Origin: Anseranas semipalmata
Taxonomy: Eukaryota > Chordata > Aves > Anseriformes > Anseranatidae
Length of the DNA: 64,000 bases
Direction of reading: 5' to 3'
NCBI GenBank assembly: GCA_013399115.1
Contig: VXAA01000921.1
Span: forward strand, 125,782 to 189,781
Part shown: positions 1 to 10,089 of the stretch, piece by piece
Layout of the letters: each line of letters begins with the position of its first letter
How positions within the stretch are numbered: position 1 is the first letter of the stretch
Position numbers and translations under genes: made by a program
Notes under the pieces: model-generated
The model's database searches: none
What the model was told of the DNA's origin: nothing
The model's input: only the letters and a program-made list of their open reading frames with translations

Positions 1-3000
1 GACCCGGCTCGCGGCGTGCAGCGCACCAGACCTCCCCGCTGTGTGCGCAGCCGTAGGGCATCGCGAGCAGGGACGAGGGGCTGTCACCCTGGCGGCCCCG
101 TTAGTCAGGAAGGTCACAGGCTATTACTGTCTGAGAGGCCTTTTTATAACTTTCTCTTCTTCTGTTCCTGAGCCATTGTCACACTAAGCTTTGTTCTCAC
201 CTCACTTTATGTGACAGAGTAGGAGAAGTAATAATTCCTCTGTAATTCTTGCTGTAATAGAAGATTTAATGAAGCAGCTTCTTTTCCCACCACACTGACT
301 GTTGCTTTGGAAATCATTGCAAACCTCAAAGCTGCAGAGGGGATGTGCATGGAGGACTACGTGTGACCTCAACACAGGCTGTAGGGCAGCCACCAGCTGG
401 GAAGAGCTAAGGAGCATCCAAATACTTTGGGTGGCAAATCAAAGTCAGCTGAAGGGCCTAATTACCCTGCTGGGGAGGCTATAAGAGGCAGCTGGGTGGC
501 AGCAGCAAGGCTGGATTGAAAGAGACAGCTGGGAAGGAACGTTCTTTGCTTGATGGTGTGGTTTCCAAGCTGAGTTTCTCCCACGTTGTATCTGCTTGGA
601 TGAAGGGGTGTCAGCAAAGCCTCTCTGATGGGTTGAGTAATAAATGTAAAACTGTTTTTTCACAAGGGATGGGGGAAGGCTGATGTGGGCCAAGGGCAGT
701 GGGAGAACCTGGGAAACCTGGTGTGTATGTTGGGAATGTGGGTGCCTGCAATGTGCTCTCAGCTCCTGCTGACACGCACAGTGCTGCCCGCTCCTGTGTC
801 ATCGGCCCTGCCGGGGGGACCTGCTCCTTGCCACAGTGCCCCTGTGGTCACATCCCCACCTGTTTCACTGTGGAGCCCTGGTCTTGCTATTTTTAAGCAC
901 TGCAGCTGCAAATCTCTCATCATCTAAGGCAAGGTCCTGGTGGGGCTGTGGGCTCAGAAACAGAAGTTTGTGGTCTGCAGACAGGAACTTGAGCCTTATT
1001 TTCTTGACCTGATGCTGGCTTGCAACCCTCTTGCTGATGCCAGCTAGCCAGCTGCTTTCAGTTTCTTCACCTGAAACTTCTCCCTAACCTTAAAAGGGCA
1101 GCTCATGCTGTGGTGCTTGCTTTCAGTGCAAACACTGGGAAAGTGCTCTGCCTGCTGAAAAGCTAAGATAAGCCTTAATGTGTGTGGCTATATTAAAGCC
1201 TTGGTGATTTAAGTATTTACTGTTAGGGCTTTTAGAGATGATGGTATAGAACTATGTAAACAGAAAACATTTATGCTTTTGAGAGGCTGCTTGAAGTTAT
1301 TAGTTTCTGCTATGTATGCATAGTCCTCAACACAAGGAAGAATGTATGCTTTTCAATAGAAGCATTTTGTCTTACAGTATGCTAAAAGTTTAGCTTAAGC
1401 TATCTGCAAATTCATGAGGCTTTTAAAAATAAACTGAGGTCCATAATCATAGAAGTCTAGAAGCTAAGTATTTGGGAAATGACATGAAGCAATAACTGGT
1501 GCAACACATAAAACCAAATTGTGAATTCATAGCACTCTAACATAGCGGGGGAGGAATTGGTGTTGTTTTTTTTTCCTCTACATAATCCTGAAAATATCTC
1601 AGGCTTGAAACTTGGGTGTAGTTTGGGATACAGCTGAAAAATCACAGTGGTAGTTGCTCACCAATTACCTTTTTGGACTGCAGCTGCACCCTGACTGTTG
1701 CTCATCCCCTCTGTGCTTTATTCAGAATGTCTGAGATTCCCTAAGGGAACGTTACTTTTTCTGTTACCTGCAATTTGTGACCGTTCTGTGATGCCCTGAG
1801 AAAGCTGTCCCGGATTTTGTCTTGCTCTCTTCATGGGCTTGCACAAGGAAAGCTGTAGCTGTGTATTTCCCAGCCGCATGTTTTATGGTGCAAGTGAACC
1901 AGGAGCCCAAGGTATGAGCTCTGATTTCTTTCCCAGGCCAGATGATCTGAGTGTTTGCTGTAAAGTAAGGGCTGATCCTGCAGTTGAGCATGTTGATATC
2001 CTATTTGTGTGCTGCAGAATATCCACCGAGAACCCTGTATGAAAACACATGCCTGGACTTGTTATGATCCTGGCCAATCCAAGTGTGCAGCAAAAGCAGC
2101 CCACCATCTGTGCACAGCTCTTGGTGCAGCCCTGCCCTGTCTTGTGCTGAGCCAGCCCCCCAGGGAGAGCACGTTCCCCCAGGAATGAGCTTGCTTGGCC
2201 AGAGGGCAGCATCCTGCTGCTGGGGGCCTGGGACTTCACCTGCAAGGAAGGATGCCTGACCCTGGTTTTATTTGGTGTGCGGCAGGGGACCAGCTGTCTG
2301 TCACCCCGAATCAGACTCTCACAGGGTGATGTTCTCAAGTCCAAGCACACAAATCTTCACAGGGATGCAAAGCCTGGCCAGGCGCTCTTTTGAAATGCTG
2401 AGTTTTCTGTATCCTTAGTATCTAAAGCACAGTGAATCTAAGGGTAAAAATACTTCTAGAGGCGGATGTCTCCTGAATCTTTCTGTGCTCTTGTGTCTTT
2501 AGGAAGTTAAGCTTGCTTTGCATTTTCTTCCCCTGTTGTGACTAACATTGACTGGTGATTAACTGGCGGTGCAAGCCAACACCAGTCCAAGCAGGACTCA
2601 ACCAGCAGACGTGATATCCCTTTCTAAATACCGACTGCAGGGTGGGGGCAAGAGGAAGGAGGGCTAGTGAGGAGGACTTGGCAGGAGCTGCAGGAAAGGA
2701 AAATGGAACTGTGCTAGCTCCCTCATTTAGTGAGGGAACAAACTGTTTCAGAGAAAAATATTCTCTCATACTGGACACTCTCAAAGCGTTAATCCAAGCA
2801 CTGCAGTCCAAACTAGAGCATAGAACAAGCAGAGCAACAACCCAGATATCTGGGGCAGGGATCCAAGTGAAAACAAGAACCTTAAGTATACACTTATTCT
2901 GCTTGTCCCAGAGCATCACTGGCTTTTCTTACTACTGGGGATACAGGTAGCATCACCTCAGGTTGGGCATCAGAACTGAGACCAGCACTAGTCCCTGCAA

Positions 3001-4079
3001 AAAGGAGCAGAGGGGACCTCTGCTATTCCTCAGCACTTTGGTTGCTAGCACTGCGGGGCAGCCTGTGGATGCCATGTACAGGATCTGCTGCCTGCTTGTT
3101 CAGGCTGTCTGATGTCTCGCATCGATTAAGAGCCAGACTTGCTCACTTGAGCAAATAACTCAACTTGTAAAATAAATGAGGGGATATTGTCTGGAGGAAG
3201 GTTTTCTGGGTGAGACCTTTGAACATCTTCTGATCCAGCTCCACTCAGCAGGAGCCTGACATTCAGCATGATGTCTCAGCCTCATTTGACAGAGGAATGA
3301 TTTTTCTCATCTCAAATATGCAGGGAAGTTGCCTGCTTCTTCTGAAACCTTGGTCTGCTTTAGCAATGCTGTTTGGGGTTCTTGTGATTCCTGAAAGACA
3401 GTGGCCGTACATCCACAAGCTATTTTTAACATGTGGCAGTCATCTTGAAAGAGTAACAAAGCTGAATTTACTAGTAGCAGAAAAATAGCCAGTGCCCTGT
3501 GCATGTAATGACTCCATTTAGCCCACAGCAGTCTGTGTATGTCAGGGAACACTTATTTTTTTACTATAGATGTAATACTCAAATACCTTTCTTTTAAATA
3601 ATTCTCAAGAGAATAAACATTGCTGTAGAATAAAACCAGTCATTAGAATGTTACACGTGCTGAAGGGGAAGAAGAATGATGCGAGGAGCAGGGCAGAAAG
3701 CCCGCTGGGTGAGTGCGGCGCTGCCTTGGCAGAGGCGCTGCCCCTGCATATCCCCGTGCCCAAAGCCCCGTGAGCTTGCGGGAGCCCGGCCCTGCTGCAC
3801 GAGCTGGTGGCAAGAGGAGGGCAGCTCTGGAGGCTGGGCTGGTGAAGCTCTCTGGGCCAGGGCTAAGTTGAATTACTTGCCCCGAGTGCCAAGAGCTGAG
3901 CACAGGCCATTAGTTCCTTTCCTCAGGCGGGAGCTGTACCTTGCCCCATCTGGATGGCTGGCATGAAAGGCTCTGACAGCAATACTGCTGGTGCAGAAGT
4001 TACTTCTCCTCTGTATGGAACAGCAAAGGTCACTTGAAACTGCAGAATGCCTCCTAATTACAGAAAATGTTGTGAATTC
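1..4079. other. Non-coding stretch before the EXO5 relic
   Basis: No gene, RNA or repeat family is recognised here. The first 120 bases are rich in CG dinucleotides and could be the edge of a CpG island that begins outside the window. The rest has mixed composition with frequent stops. Around 2640-2870 both strands stay open for about 100 codons, listed separately as a weak exon lead. Confidence 0.5.
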
Positions 4080-4480
4080 CTTGAATCCCTTTGCTGTAAG
4101 GGTGGCATTTTTCTATGGCGTTCAAGAACAGAGGCTCAGCACAACCCGAATGGTAATGTTAGAAGGACTGTTAAGATCTCTGAACTCTCTCTGACCTTCT
4201 TTTCTTCATATTGTACTATGTCAGTCCTAAGCAGAATATTACTCTCTTGGTGGTTCTAGTTAATTTTTGGACTGTCAATGTGAGGGATATCTGAGGTCAG
4301 GTTAAGATAGAGCAGCTCCAGCAGATCACCAAAGGCAGCCGCTGAATCCTGCTTGCTGAGTACACTGCCTGATTTCAGATCCCAGGGTTCCTCTGGCCTC
4401 AGACTGACTTGACTGGTAAAGATACCTGGTTTCAGGCAACCTTGCTTTGTGGCATCAAAAACATATTTGTACAAACAGGC
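4080..4480 (-). pseudogene. EXO5: EXO5 relic, C-terminal exon with nonsense codon
   Basis: A strong acceptor (CCCCCTATCCAG) opens an exon at 4480 that reads ACLYKYVFDATKQG and later FGDLLELLYLNLTSDIP, a clear match to the EXO5 segment after the nuclease core. At 4258-4256 the expected aromatic codon of the family is TAG. The frame continues after it as NHQESNILLRTDIVQ and EEKKVRE (to about 4187), still alignable to EXO5, so the stop is a point change and not an exon end. Beyond 4187 similarity survives only weakly and after a frame change (YHSGCAEP near 4155, EKC near 4108). The clustered C-terminal cysteines are not preserved. Confidence 0.78.
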
Positions 4481-5610
4481 CTGGATAGGGGGAAATAAAT
4501 ATAGGAAAGATGCTGAAACAGTTTGGGATGGCAGGGTGGGCTAAGGCCTCAGTGCAATGAAGCTGTTGGTTGCAAGTGATTCTTGCTGTCATTGTAAAAC
4601 ACAAGATGTAGTTATGCAGTGTGAAACTCTTGACAGTTCCTCATATACTGAGCAGTATCAACCCAGAGAGGTTTAAAGTTTAACCGTCAACATTGTCTCA
4701 CATTACTTAAAGATAAACAAGCAGTTTAGACATACCTTTTAAAGATGTATATAAATATTTTCTAGACCTCGCAGATGGGTGAGTTTGGAATTAACAGATG
4801 AATATTCCAGCCATAATCTGGAAATTTGCCCAAAGAATCTGGACTGTAAAATCTGTTGGGAGACAAACAACTTCCAGACGGCTCTGAAAAACTTCTCATG
4901 ACAGATATCACTGCAAGGACAACTTCCCTTGTTCTTATAGCTCAAATAAAGTGTGAGAGTAGTGGAAACAACCATTTAAATTCAAGTTGCATCAGATTTG
5001 GGGGGTGGTAATTGACTAAATTGTTCACTTTTATAGCTGAGACTGACCAAATCCTTAAATGATGTGCTTGAGAGTGCTCAACTTCTGGAAGTCTTGTTCA
5101 TCAGGTGAAATGTAAAACCAAATATTGCAAATCCTCTTCCCAAGAGGCCATTGAGCTCAGACTGATCTCTAGTTTGGGGCTACATTTTCTGGACAGGAAG
5201 CTTTTCTAGTTTTAGCTGGAGAACCTTCTTCAGTTCAGCCCTGGCATGTTTAAGACACTCGCCATAATTTATTCCAGAAGTAGCTGCAGTTATGATATGC
5301 TGTGTACACAATTTTACAGCTCAGTCTTATTCCATATAATTTTGAACTTGAGATGCTCAAATCAGGATCTTAATTTTCTAGGCTCTATAGACAGAGATGC
5401 ACAGGATGAATGGCACTTGGAAACTGTGCTGCTCTTCCTTTTCTTATGAACTACAGCAAATCTAATCAGACATGAATCCAGGCATAAGGGGAAAATAAAA
5501 ATAGTCATTACAGCATTTTATCTCCTAGAAGTTTATTACTAGATTACTTACTTAATAAAGGTGTTTTCTTTAGATATGCAACTGCTTATAGGCTTGACTA
5601 ATTTTCTCAC

Positions 5611-5769
5611 CTGGAAGCAATCTTTCCTTTTTGGTGCTTCAGAAGGCATTAGTGGTTTGCTTCGAGTCTTTAATTCATTCAGTTCCAGCTCTCCCTTGGT
5701 GTTATAACACAGCTTATCAATAGCACCAGTTGAGAAAACTTCTTCCACTACTCCACACACGGGAATCTC
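5611..5769 (-). pseudogene. EXO5: EXO5 relic, intact nuclease-core exon
   Basis: This 159-base segment is 53 codons long, symmetric (phase 0 at both ends) and fully open. It reads from EIPVCGVVEEV to KRKDCFQ. It keeps the Asp of the IDKL motif and the Glu-x-Lys of NELKTR, which correspond to the PD-(D/E)XK active site of EXO5. The 3' edge is a consensus donor, CAG followed by GTGAGA at 5610-5605. The 5' edge is TACAG, a moderate acceptor. As I recall the human protein, the same stretch has the same length without gaps. The preservation contrasts with the breaks in the flanking exons. Confidence 0.82.
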
Positions 5770-6420
5770 CTGTACGCAGCTACTTGGCAGACAAATTTCG
5801 TGTAACCGTGCACGAGACTTTGCCTTTGAAGTAACTTGTGCTGTAAACTGGTAGCAATTTAGTGATACTGCATGATGCCACCCTTAATTCAAAGTGGTTC
5901 TGCTTTGCATGCTTATTTTTGGACACAGTAGCCACCTGAGCCTTTTCATGCAGTTTATTAAGGATTACTGTTTTGCATTATCATGTAAACAGCAGACTTA
6001 GAGATGCCTGGAGTGAACATCTACACAGTCTACAGAGCATCATAATGATTCCTGTATGGAGTCAAGTGATTTGAGCTTGACATGAGAAAATTAGCCAGGA
6101 AGACTGAAACTAAACATCAGAAACACAATGAATAACTTATCTTGTCCCTTGGTAGCCTCCCTGTTAATCTTCCTAGTTCCACATACTTTCTGTTGAAGCA
6201 AAACAGAAAACTAGTCTGATTAGCTTAAACTTCTCTTGGTGAATGACTGTCAAAAAATTCCTATCAGCAACCTCCATCAAATAGGGGAACTTTGTTGAAA
6301 AATTCAGTTTTAACAAGCTCCTTGAAACTCAGGCTGCAGAATGAAGAAGATGCTACCCAACTTGCCTTTGCTGATGAGCTGCACAGATGCATAAAGACAG
6401 CTGAGGACATAGTGGCTTTT

Positions 6421-6539
6421 GCATGGCTGCTCATCTGGTTGGAGGACTGGAATCATGGAAAGATGACTGAGGATTTTTACTGTCCAAGCATCTTCACTGC
6501 CTCTTGTAGGTATGCTCACTATGTCATGGACTTCTAGTT
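6421..6539 (-). pseudogene. EXO5: EXO5 relic, first recognised exon
   Basis: The frame starting [11 protein letters not shown] and continuing [19 protein letters not shown] matches the part of EXO5 just upstream of the nuclease core. A pyrimidine-rich tract ending in CAG immediately precedes it (AG at 6541-6540), which suggests an exon start at 6539 in phase 1. The match runs to about 6421, where the next exon should join in phase 0. The bases there read AAAAGC where a GTAAGC-like donor would be expected, so the donor seems lost. Residues upstream of this exon, including the first cluster cysteine of the family, were not found. Confidence 0.72.
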
Positions 6540-7690
6540 CTGATCACAGAAGAGAATAATGAGATCAGTTTGGTTACAGGAGCAGCTGCAGATGGAAAGC
6601 TGGCTTTGATGCTACACAGCACAAGATCTTACCTAAAACTTTGATTCAAAACTGACCACAAATACAGAAGCAAGCATCAGCTGCCATCCCTCCAGGCTTC
6701 CAGCTGACTGTTGTGAGCCCCAAACCAAATGTAACTCACCACACTGATGTTCTGCCTCTCCTGGTTTGAACCCCCCTGACCTAAACAATTAAGCAAATCC
6801 TGGGTCATGCAATGAGGGAAAGAGTGGCAGAACCAATGGCAGTACTGCTGTGCTGCCCCAGCCATCCTCTTATACAGTGGGGAAGGGAGCACAAAACAGC
6901 TGCTGGATGTGACCGGGAGAAATCAGAGCATCGCCTCCTTCCTGGGAACACCGTCTTCTGTCGAGCTAGACGAACACTCCTTCCAGAGCCACCTGGGGGG
7001 CTCCGGGGCATCCTGGCCTGGCTCAGCTGCTGCTCTCCACAGGGGCTTCCCGTGGTCCACCTGCGCCGCTGTGCCCCATGGCCAGTGGGGTCCTGGCTGT
7101 CTGTCCAGTGCCGCTTGCCTGGGGTCCGGCTCCTCCAGCAGCAGCAGCTCAGTCGCTGGTGTCAGAGAAGCTGCCACCGTGGGTGTTGGCAATGGGAAGT
7201 TGCTCAAAGCTTGAGGGCAGTTTCCCATCATCTGCAGCTCTTATCAGATCTGGCAGAACAGTGCAGTACATCTATTAGGGGTGCTGATAAGACCTTGTCT
7301 GTCTGCCTAATGAAAGTCTGCGTGTACCAGATAATCATGCTGATTTGAAGCCCTTGGAAAACCTCCTAACTGTAATTTATCAAGTAACTTTCTAGCCACT
7401 GCTGGAAAGTAGAATGAAGAATGAAATCCACGCATCTCTTCTCGGTCAGCGGTTCCAGTCCAGCTCTGGTCGATGGCTTTGTGTGGCACTGGCAACTATC
7501 AAGGCAACTGCTAATTAAAAGAAGATTTGGTCTTAATGTTTGAATTCAGACCTATGGACAAGAAAATCGAGTTTTGAATTTTATATCTGTGAATTCTTGA
7601 ATTAATATGAAAAAACTAGTCCTGGCAAAAGTTTGTAGCAGTCATTTGTACATGTTATTGGATAAAGTAGAACTATTTGGCAGTGAGGTG
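6540..7690. other. Non-coding stretch with a GC-rich patch
   Basis: No N-terminal EXO5 exon could be found here on the minus strand. Positions 6900-7240 are GC-rich and open in several frames on both strands, typical of composition and not of a gene. The remainder to the LTR is AT-rich and featureless. Confidence 0.45.
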
Positions 7691-7754
7691 TGCATCCCCC
7701 GGGTGTTAGCGTTCGCTGAGGCACATCACTACGAAGTGATTATATGAAGGTGCT

Positions 7755-7760
7755 TTTATT
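7755..7760 (-). terminator. Polyadenylation signal of the LTR
   Basis: AATAAA on the minus strand. A perfect inverted repeat, ATCACTACGAAGTGAT (7725-7740), follows within 15-30 bases. Confidence 0.55.
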
Positions 7761-7826
7761 AGGCGCCGGAAGTTAGGGGCATAACCTGCCCAAATCTAAC
7801 TTCGTTCGATTTGTACACACAACAAA

Positions 7827-7835
7827 TATTTATAG
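7827..7835 (-). promoter_or_regulatory. TATA box of the LTR
   Basis: CTATAAATA on the minus strand, placed upstream of the LTR polyadenylation signal as expected for the U3/R junction. Transcription would start near 7800 and run toward lower coordinates, toward the EXO5 relic. Confidence 0.55.
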
Positions 7836-8119
7836 AATTCAGAAACATACATTTGCATAATGCACACGTAATCATCAGTTATCTTCATATTCATTGGATA
7901 AATGTATATTCCATCTTCTATAATCACAGCCCCTTTATTAATCTGATTGGTCCCTTTTTCAGTTACTTAGATATTTTACCGATTACATTGGATCTCTATG
8001 GTATCTACCTTAGTTTGCAAACTATTCATTCACCTGGCAATAATCTCCTAGATATCCATAATGTTTATCCCATCTATCTCTTGTTTAGATCTGAGCGTTA
8101 CTAGCAGCAATACCGGTTC

Positions 8120-8169
8120 CACTACCAATACACCTGTTACTATTCACTACCAATACACCTGTTGCTATG
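8120..8169. repeat. 25-base tandem duplication in the LTR U3
   Basis: Two adjacent 25-base copies (8120-8144 and 8145-8169) share the core CACTACCAATACACCTGTT and differ at only two bases. Duplicated U3 blocks are common in retroviral LTR enhancers. Confidence 0.85.
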
Positions 8170-10075
8170 TTAGCATTTACCAACACGGGCACGAGCAGTG
8201 TGGCTGTGACTGTATGGCACTGCTGCACGGGGTGGCTGATGGAACTGGAAATCCCATCAAACCTTTCCTAGGTAAGGATTTGGGATGACACAGAGAAGAA
8301 AAACATCCCTGGTCAAATACTTTAATTACAGTCCAGTGAATTCACTTAATGGAGCTTTTGAAGTTTATAGCCAGTTTTATACTTCAGTTTTTTTATAATA
8401 ATGGATGTTTCTCTGATCCATTAAATGTCATCCCAGAAGCTGTATGAATTTGTGGAAAACTCAAAGTGAAGCTGATATACTTTCTTTGTAAAGTTAGAAG
8501 TGTTTGGCACATGTGGGTGTCTTTAACACACAACTCAATATGTTGTTGAGCTACTGAAAATGTAGATCTTTCAATATTTAATTTCGGTAGTGACTGAGTT
8601 CCCAAGTGGGCTGGGAAGAATTTGCCGGCTTCATTCCTTAGAGCCTCTGAAACTTCCTCTTCTGTACAGCAGGTGGCACTGGAAACACACGAATGAAAGC
8701 GCAGTGCTCTGTTTTCTTTCACAAGTCTTGCATTTGAATAGCAACTTGTTGGAGAGCTATTCTCACCTTCACAAAAACGAGCATCGTCCCTTTCTCGGTT
8801 ACTAAGCGGTCCTGTTCAGCCTCTTGCAAAGGCGTAATCTACAACTTGACTCGTAGTGAATTCTGAGAGACTTCTTAAGATGCAGAGTATGTGCTTGTGT
8901 TCCATCCTGTCTGGAAATAGGTCACTAGGGACAGGCTCACCCAACTCATTTTAGTTTAGGTGCTTTTATTTGGCAGCGATATTTTACATTCATCTGCACA
9001 GATCGCTCAGACAGCAGCATAGTTGACTAGTTTTGTGAAATGTAGTTTTTTTTTTTCCTCCAGTCTATATGCACAGAGCTTTAGAACAAATACAAAGGCT
9101 ACTGGAAATTAACACAGAGCATCTTAAAAACATGTCTGAGCTCCACAGATGAATTAGCACCAAATGTAAATTGTCGTAGCTCTGAAAGTTTGGGAGAACA
9201 AGACATTCAGAAGTGACTGGTTCATCTGTACCTGCTGACGTATCTGCACAAGCAATGTTTAAGTGGTAATTTGATGTCTCTCTTGCCATGCATCAGTTGT
9301 CTTCCTTGAACAGTGCTTTTCGTATGCATTATGTTTTCTTGATATGACACAGGGTTCCTTCTGCAGAAAGTTCCTATAAAATTAGAAATGACGATACAAT
9401 GAATAACTTCAGCAGTGCGAGGAAAGAGATAAATAATGGCTTTCATGTTGTTGTGCTGCTGGATAACATGACTACACTAGCAACTATACTTGGCTAAAGA
9501 ATTTTTTAGCTTTAATAACTTAAGTGAGGTTTCCACTGCTATAACACTGCATCTTTACAGGTCCTAAGTGGGACAGTTTTATAGTTATAGCTGAGTTGCT
9601 ATGGAGTTTGGTACCATGTGCATAAAAAGCAGTTGTTATGCCATTTGTTACTTTTTTAGCTTAACGAGTTTGGCTCTGTTCCTCGGAATGGTGTTTGCCA
9701 CTTTCGCTATCTCTGCTGCTCCAGAATGCCATTAAGATGGGAATATGTGGAGAGGCATGACATCAGAAAACCAAGTGGGTTTGGAAATGGCATGCTTGTG
9801 GATATGTCACAGTGTCATTAGCATAAGGACAATTTCTCTTTACATTAAAACAGAATCAGGTCTCAACTGCTTATGGCACTGCCAGCCCTCAGGAGACAGT
9901 GTCTTATGAGATTTCCAGGGAAGATCCTATTGCTGCCCGGTGGTTTAGAAACATCGCTTTTGACAATTTCTTCCAGCTGAATAATTTAAAAGGCTTTTCT
10001 GCAGCTGCTTCATTTCCTGCATTTGTTCCGATCCGAACCAATGTTTTCTAGGAAAGCTCCTACTGTTTCCCTGCT

Positions 10076-10089
10076 GTCACCATGGTGAC
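10076..10089. promoter_or_regulatory. Palindromic X-box-like site (RFX type)
   Basis: GTCACCATGGTGAC is a perfect 14-base palindrome that fits the half-sites of RFX-factor X-boxes (family knowledge). No gene start is visible nearby, so function is only a possibility. Confidence 0.3.

Larger units (their letters stand above)
4080..6539 (-). pseudogene. EXO5: EXO5 (exonuclease 5) decayed gene copy with retained introns
   Basis: Three minus-strand segments match consecutive parts of vertebrate exonuclease 5, a PD-(D/E)XK single-strand DNA exonuclease that carries a 4Fe-4S cluster and acts in nuclear DNA repair. In gene order they are 6539-6421, 5769-5611 and 4480-4080, separated by 651 and 1130 bases. 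The second gap has consensus GT and AG ends, so this is a spliced gene copy and not a processed retrocopy. Several breaks are visible: an in-frame TAG at 4258-4256, no GT at the expected end of the first segment, loss of clear homology near the C-terminus where cluster cysteines should lie, and no detectable N-terminal third. I infer a pseudogene. A functional gene with an assembly error is less likely but possible. Confidence 0.75.
7691..8185 (-). mobile_element. Solo retroviral LTR, family not identified
   Basis: Read on the minus strand this is about 495 bases from TGTTGG (8185) to GATGCA (7691), with the order expected of an LTR: a long AT-rich U3, a TATA box (CTATAAATA, 7835-7827), an AATAAA signal 70 bases further on (7760-7755), and a short U5. 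No internal retroviral sequence lies on either side, so it is a solo LTR. Boundaries are inferred from TG and CA ends. A 6-base GCAGTG occurs a few bases outside both ends (7680-7685 and 8195-8200) but does not abut the TG/CA ends, so the target duplication is unresolved. Confidence 0.72.

Noticed and set aside
5820..5960. Apparent EXO5-like words (QNHFELR, VTSK) on the minus strand
   Set aside because: The true upstream EXO5 segment lies at 6421-6539, so these weak matches are out of order and probably chance.
6292..6537. 81-codon plus-strand frame
   Set aside because: It is the opposite-strand shadow of the EXO5 exon at 6421-6539.
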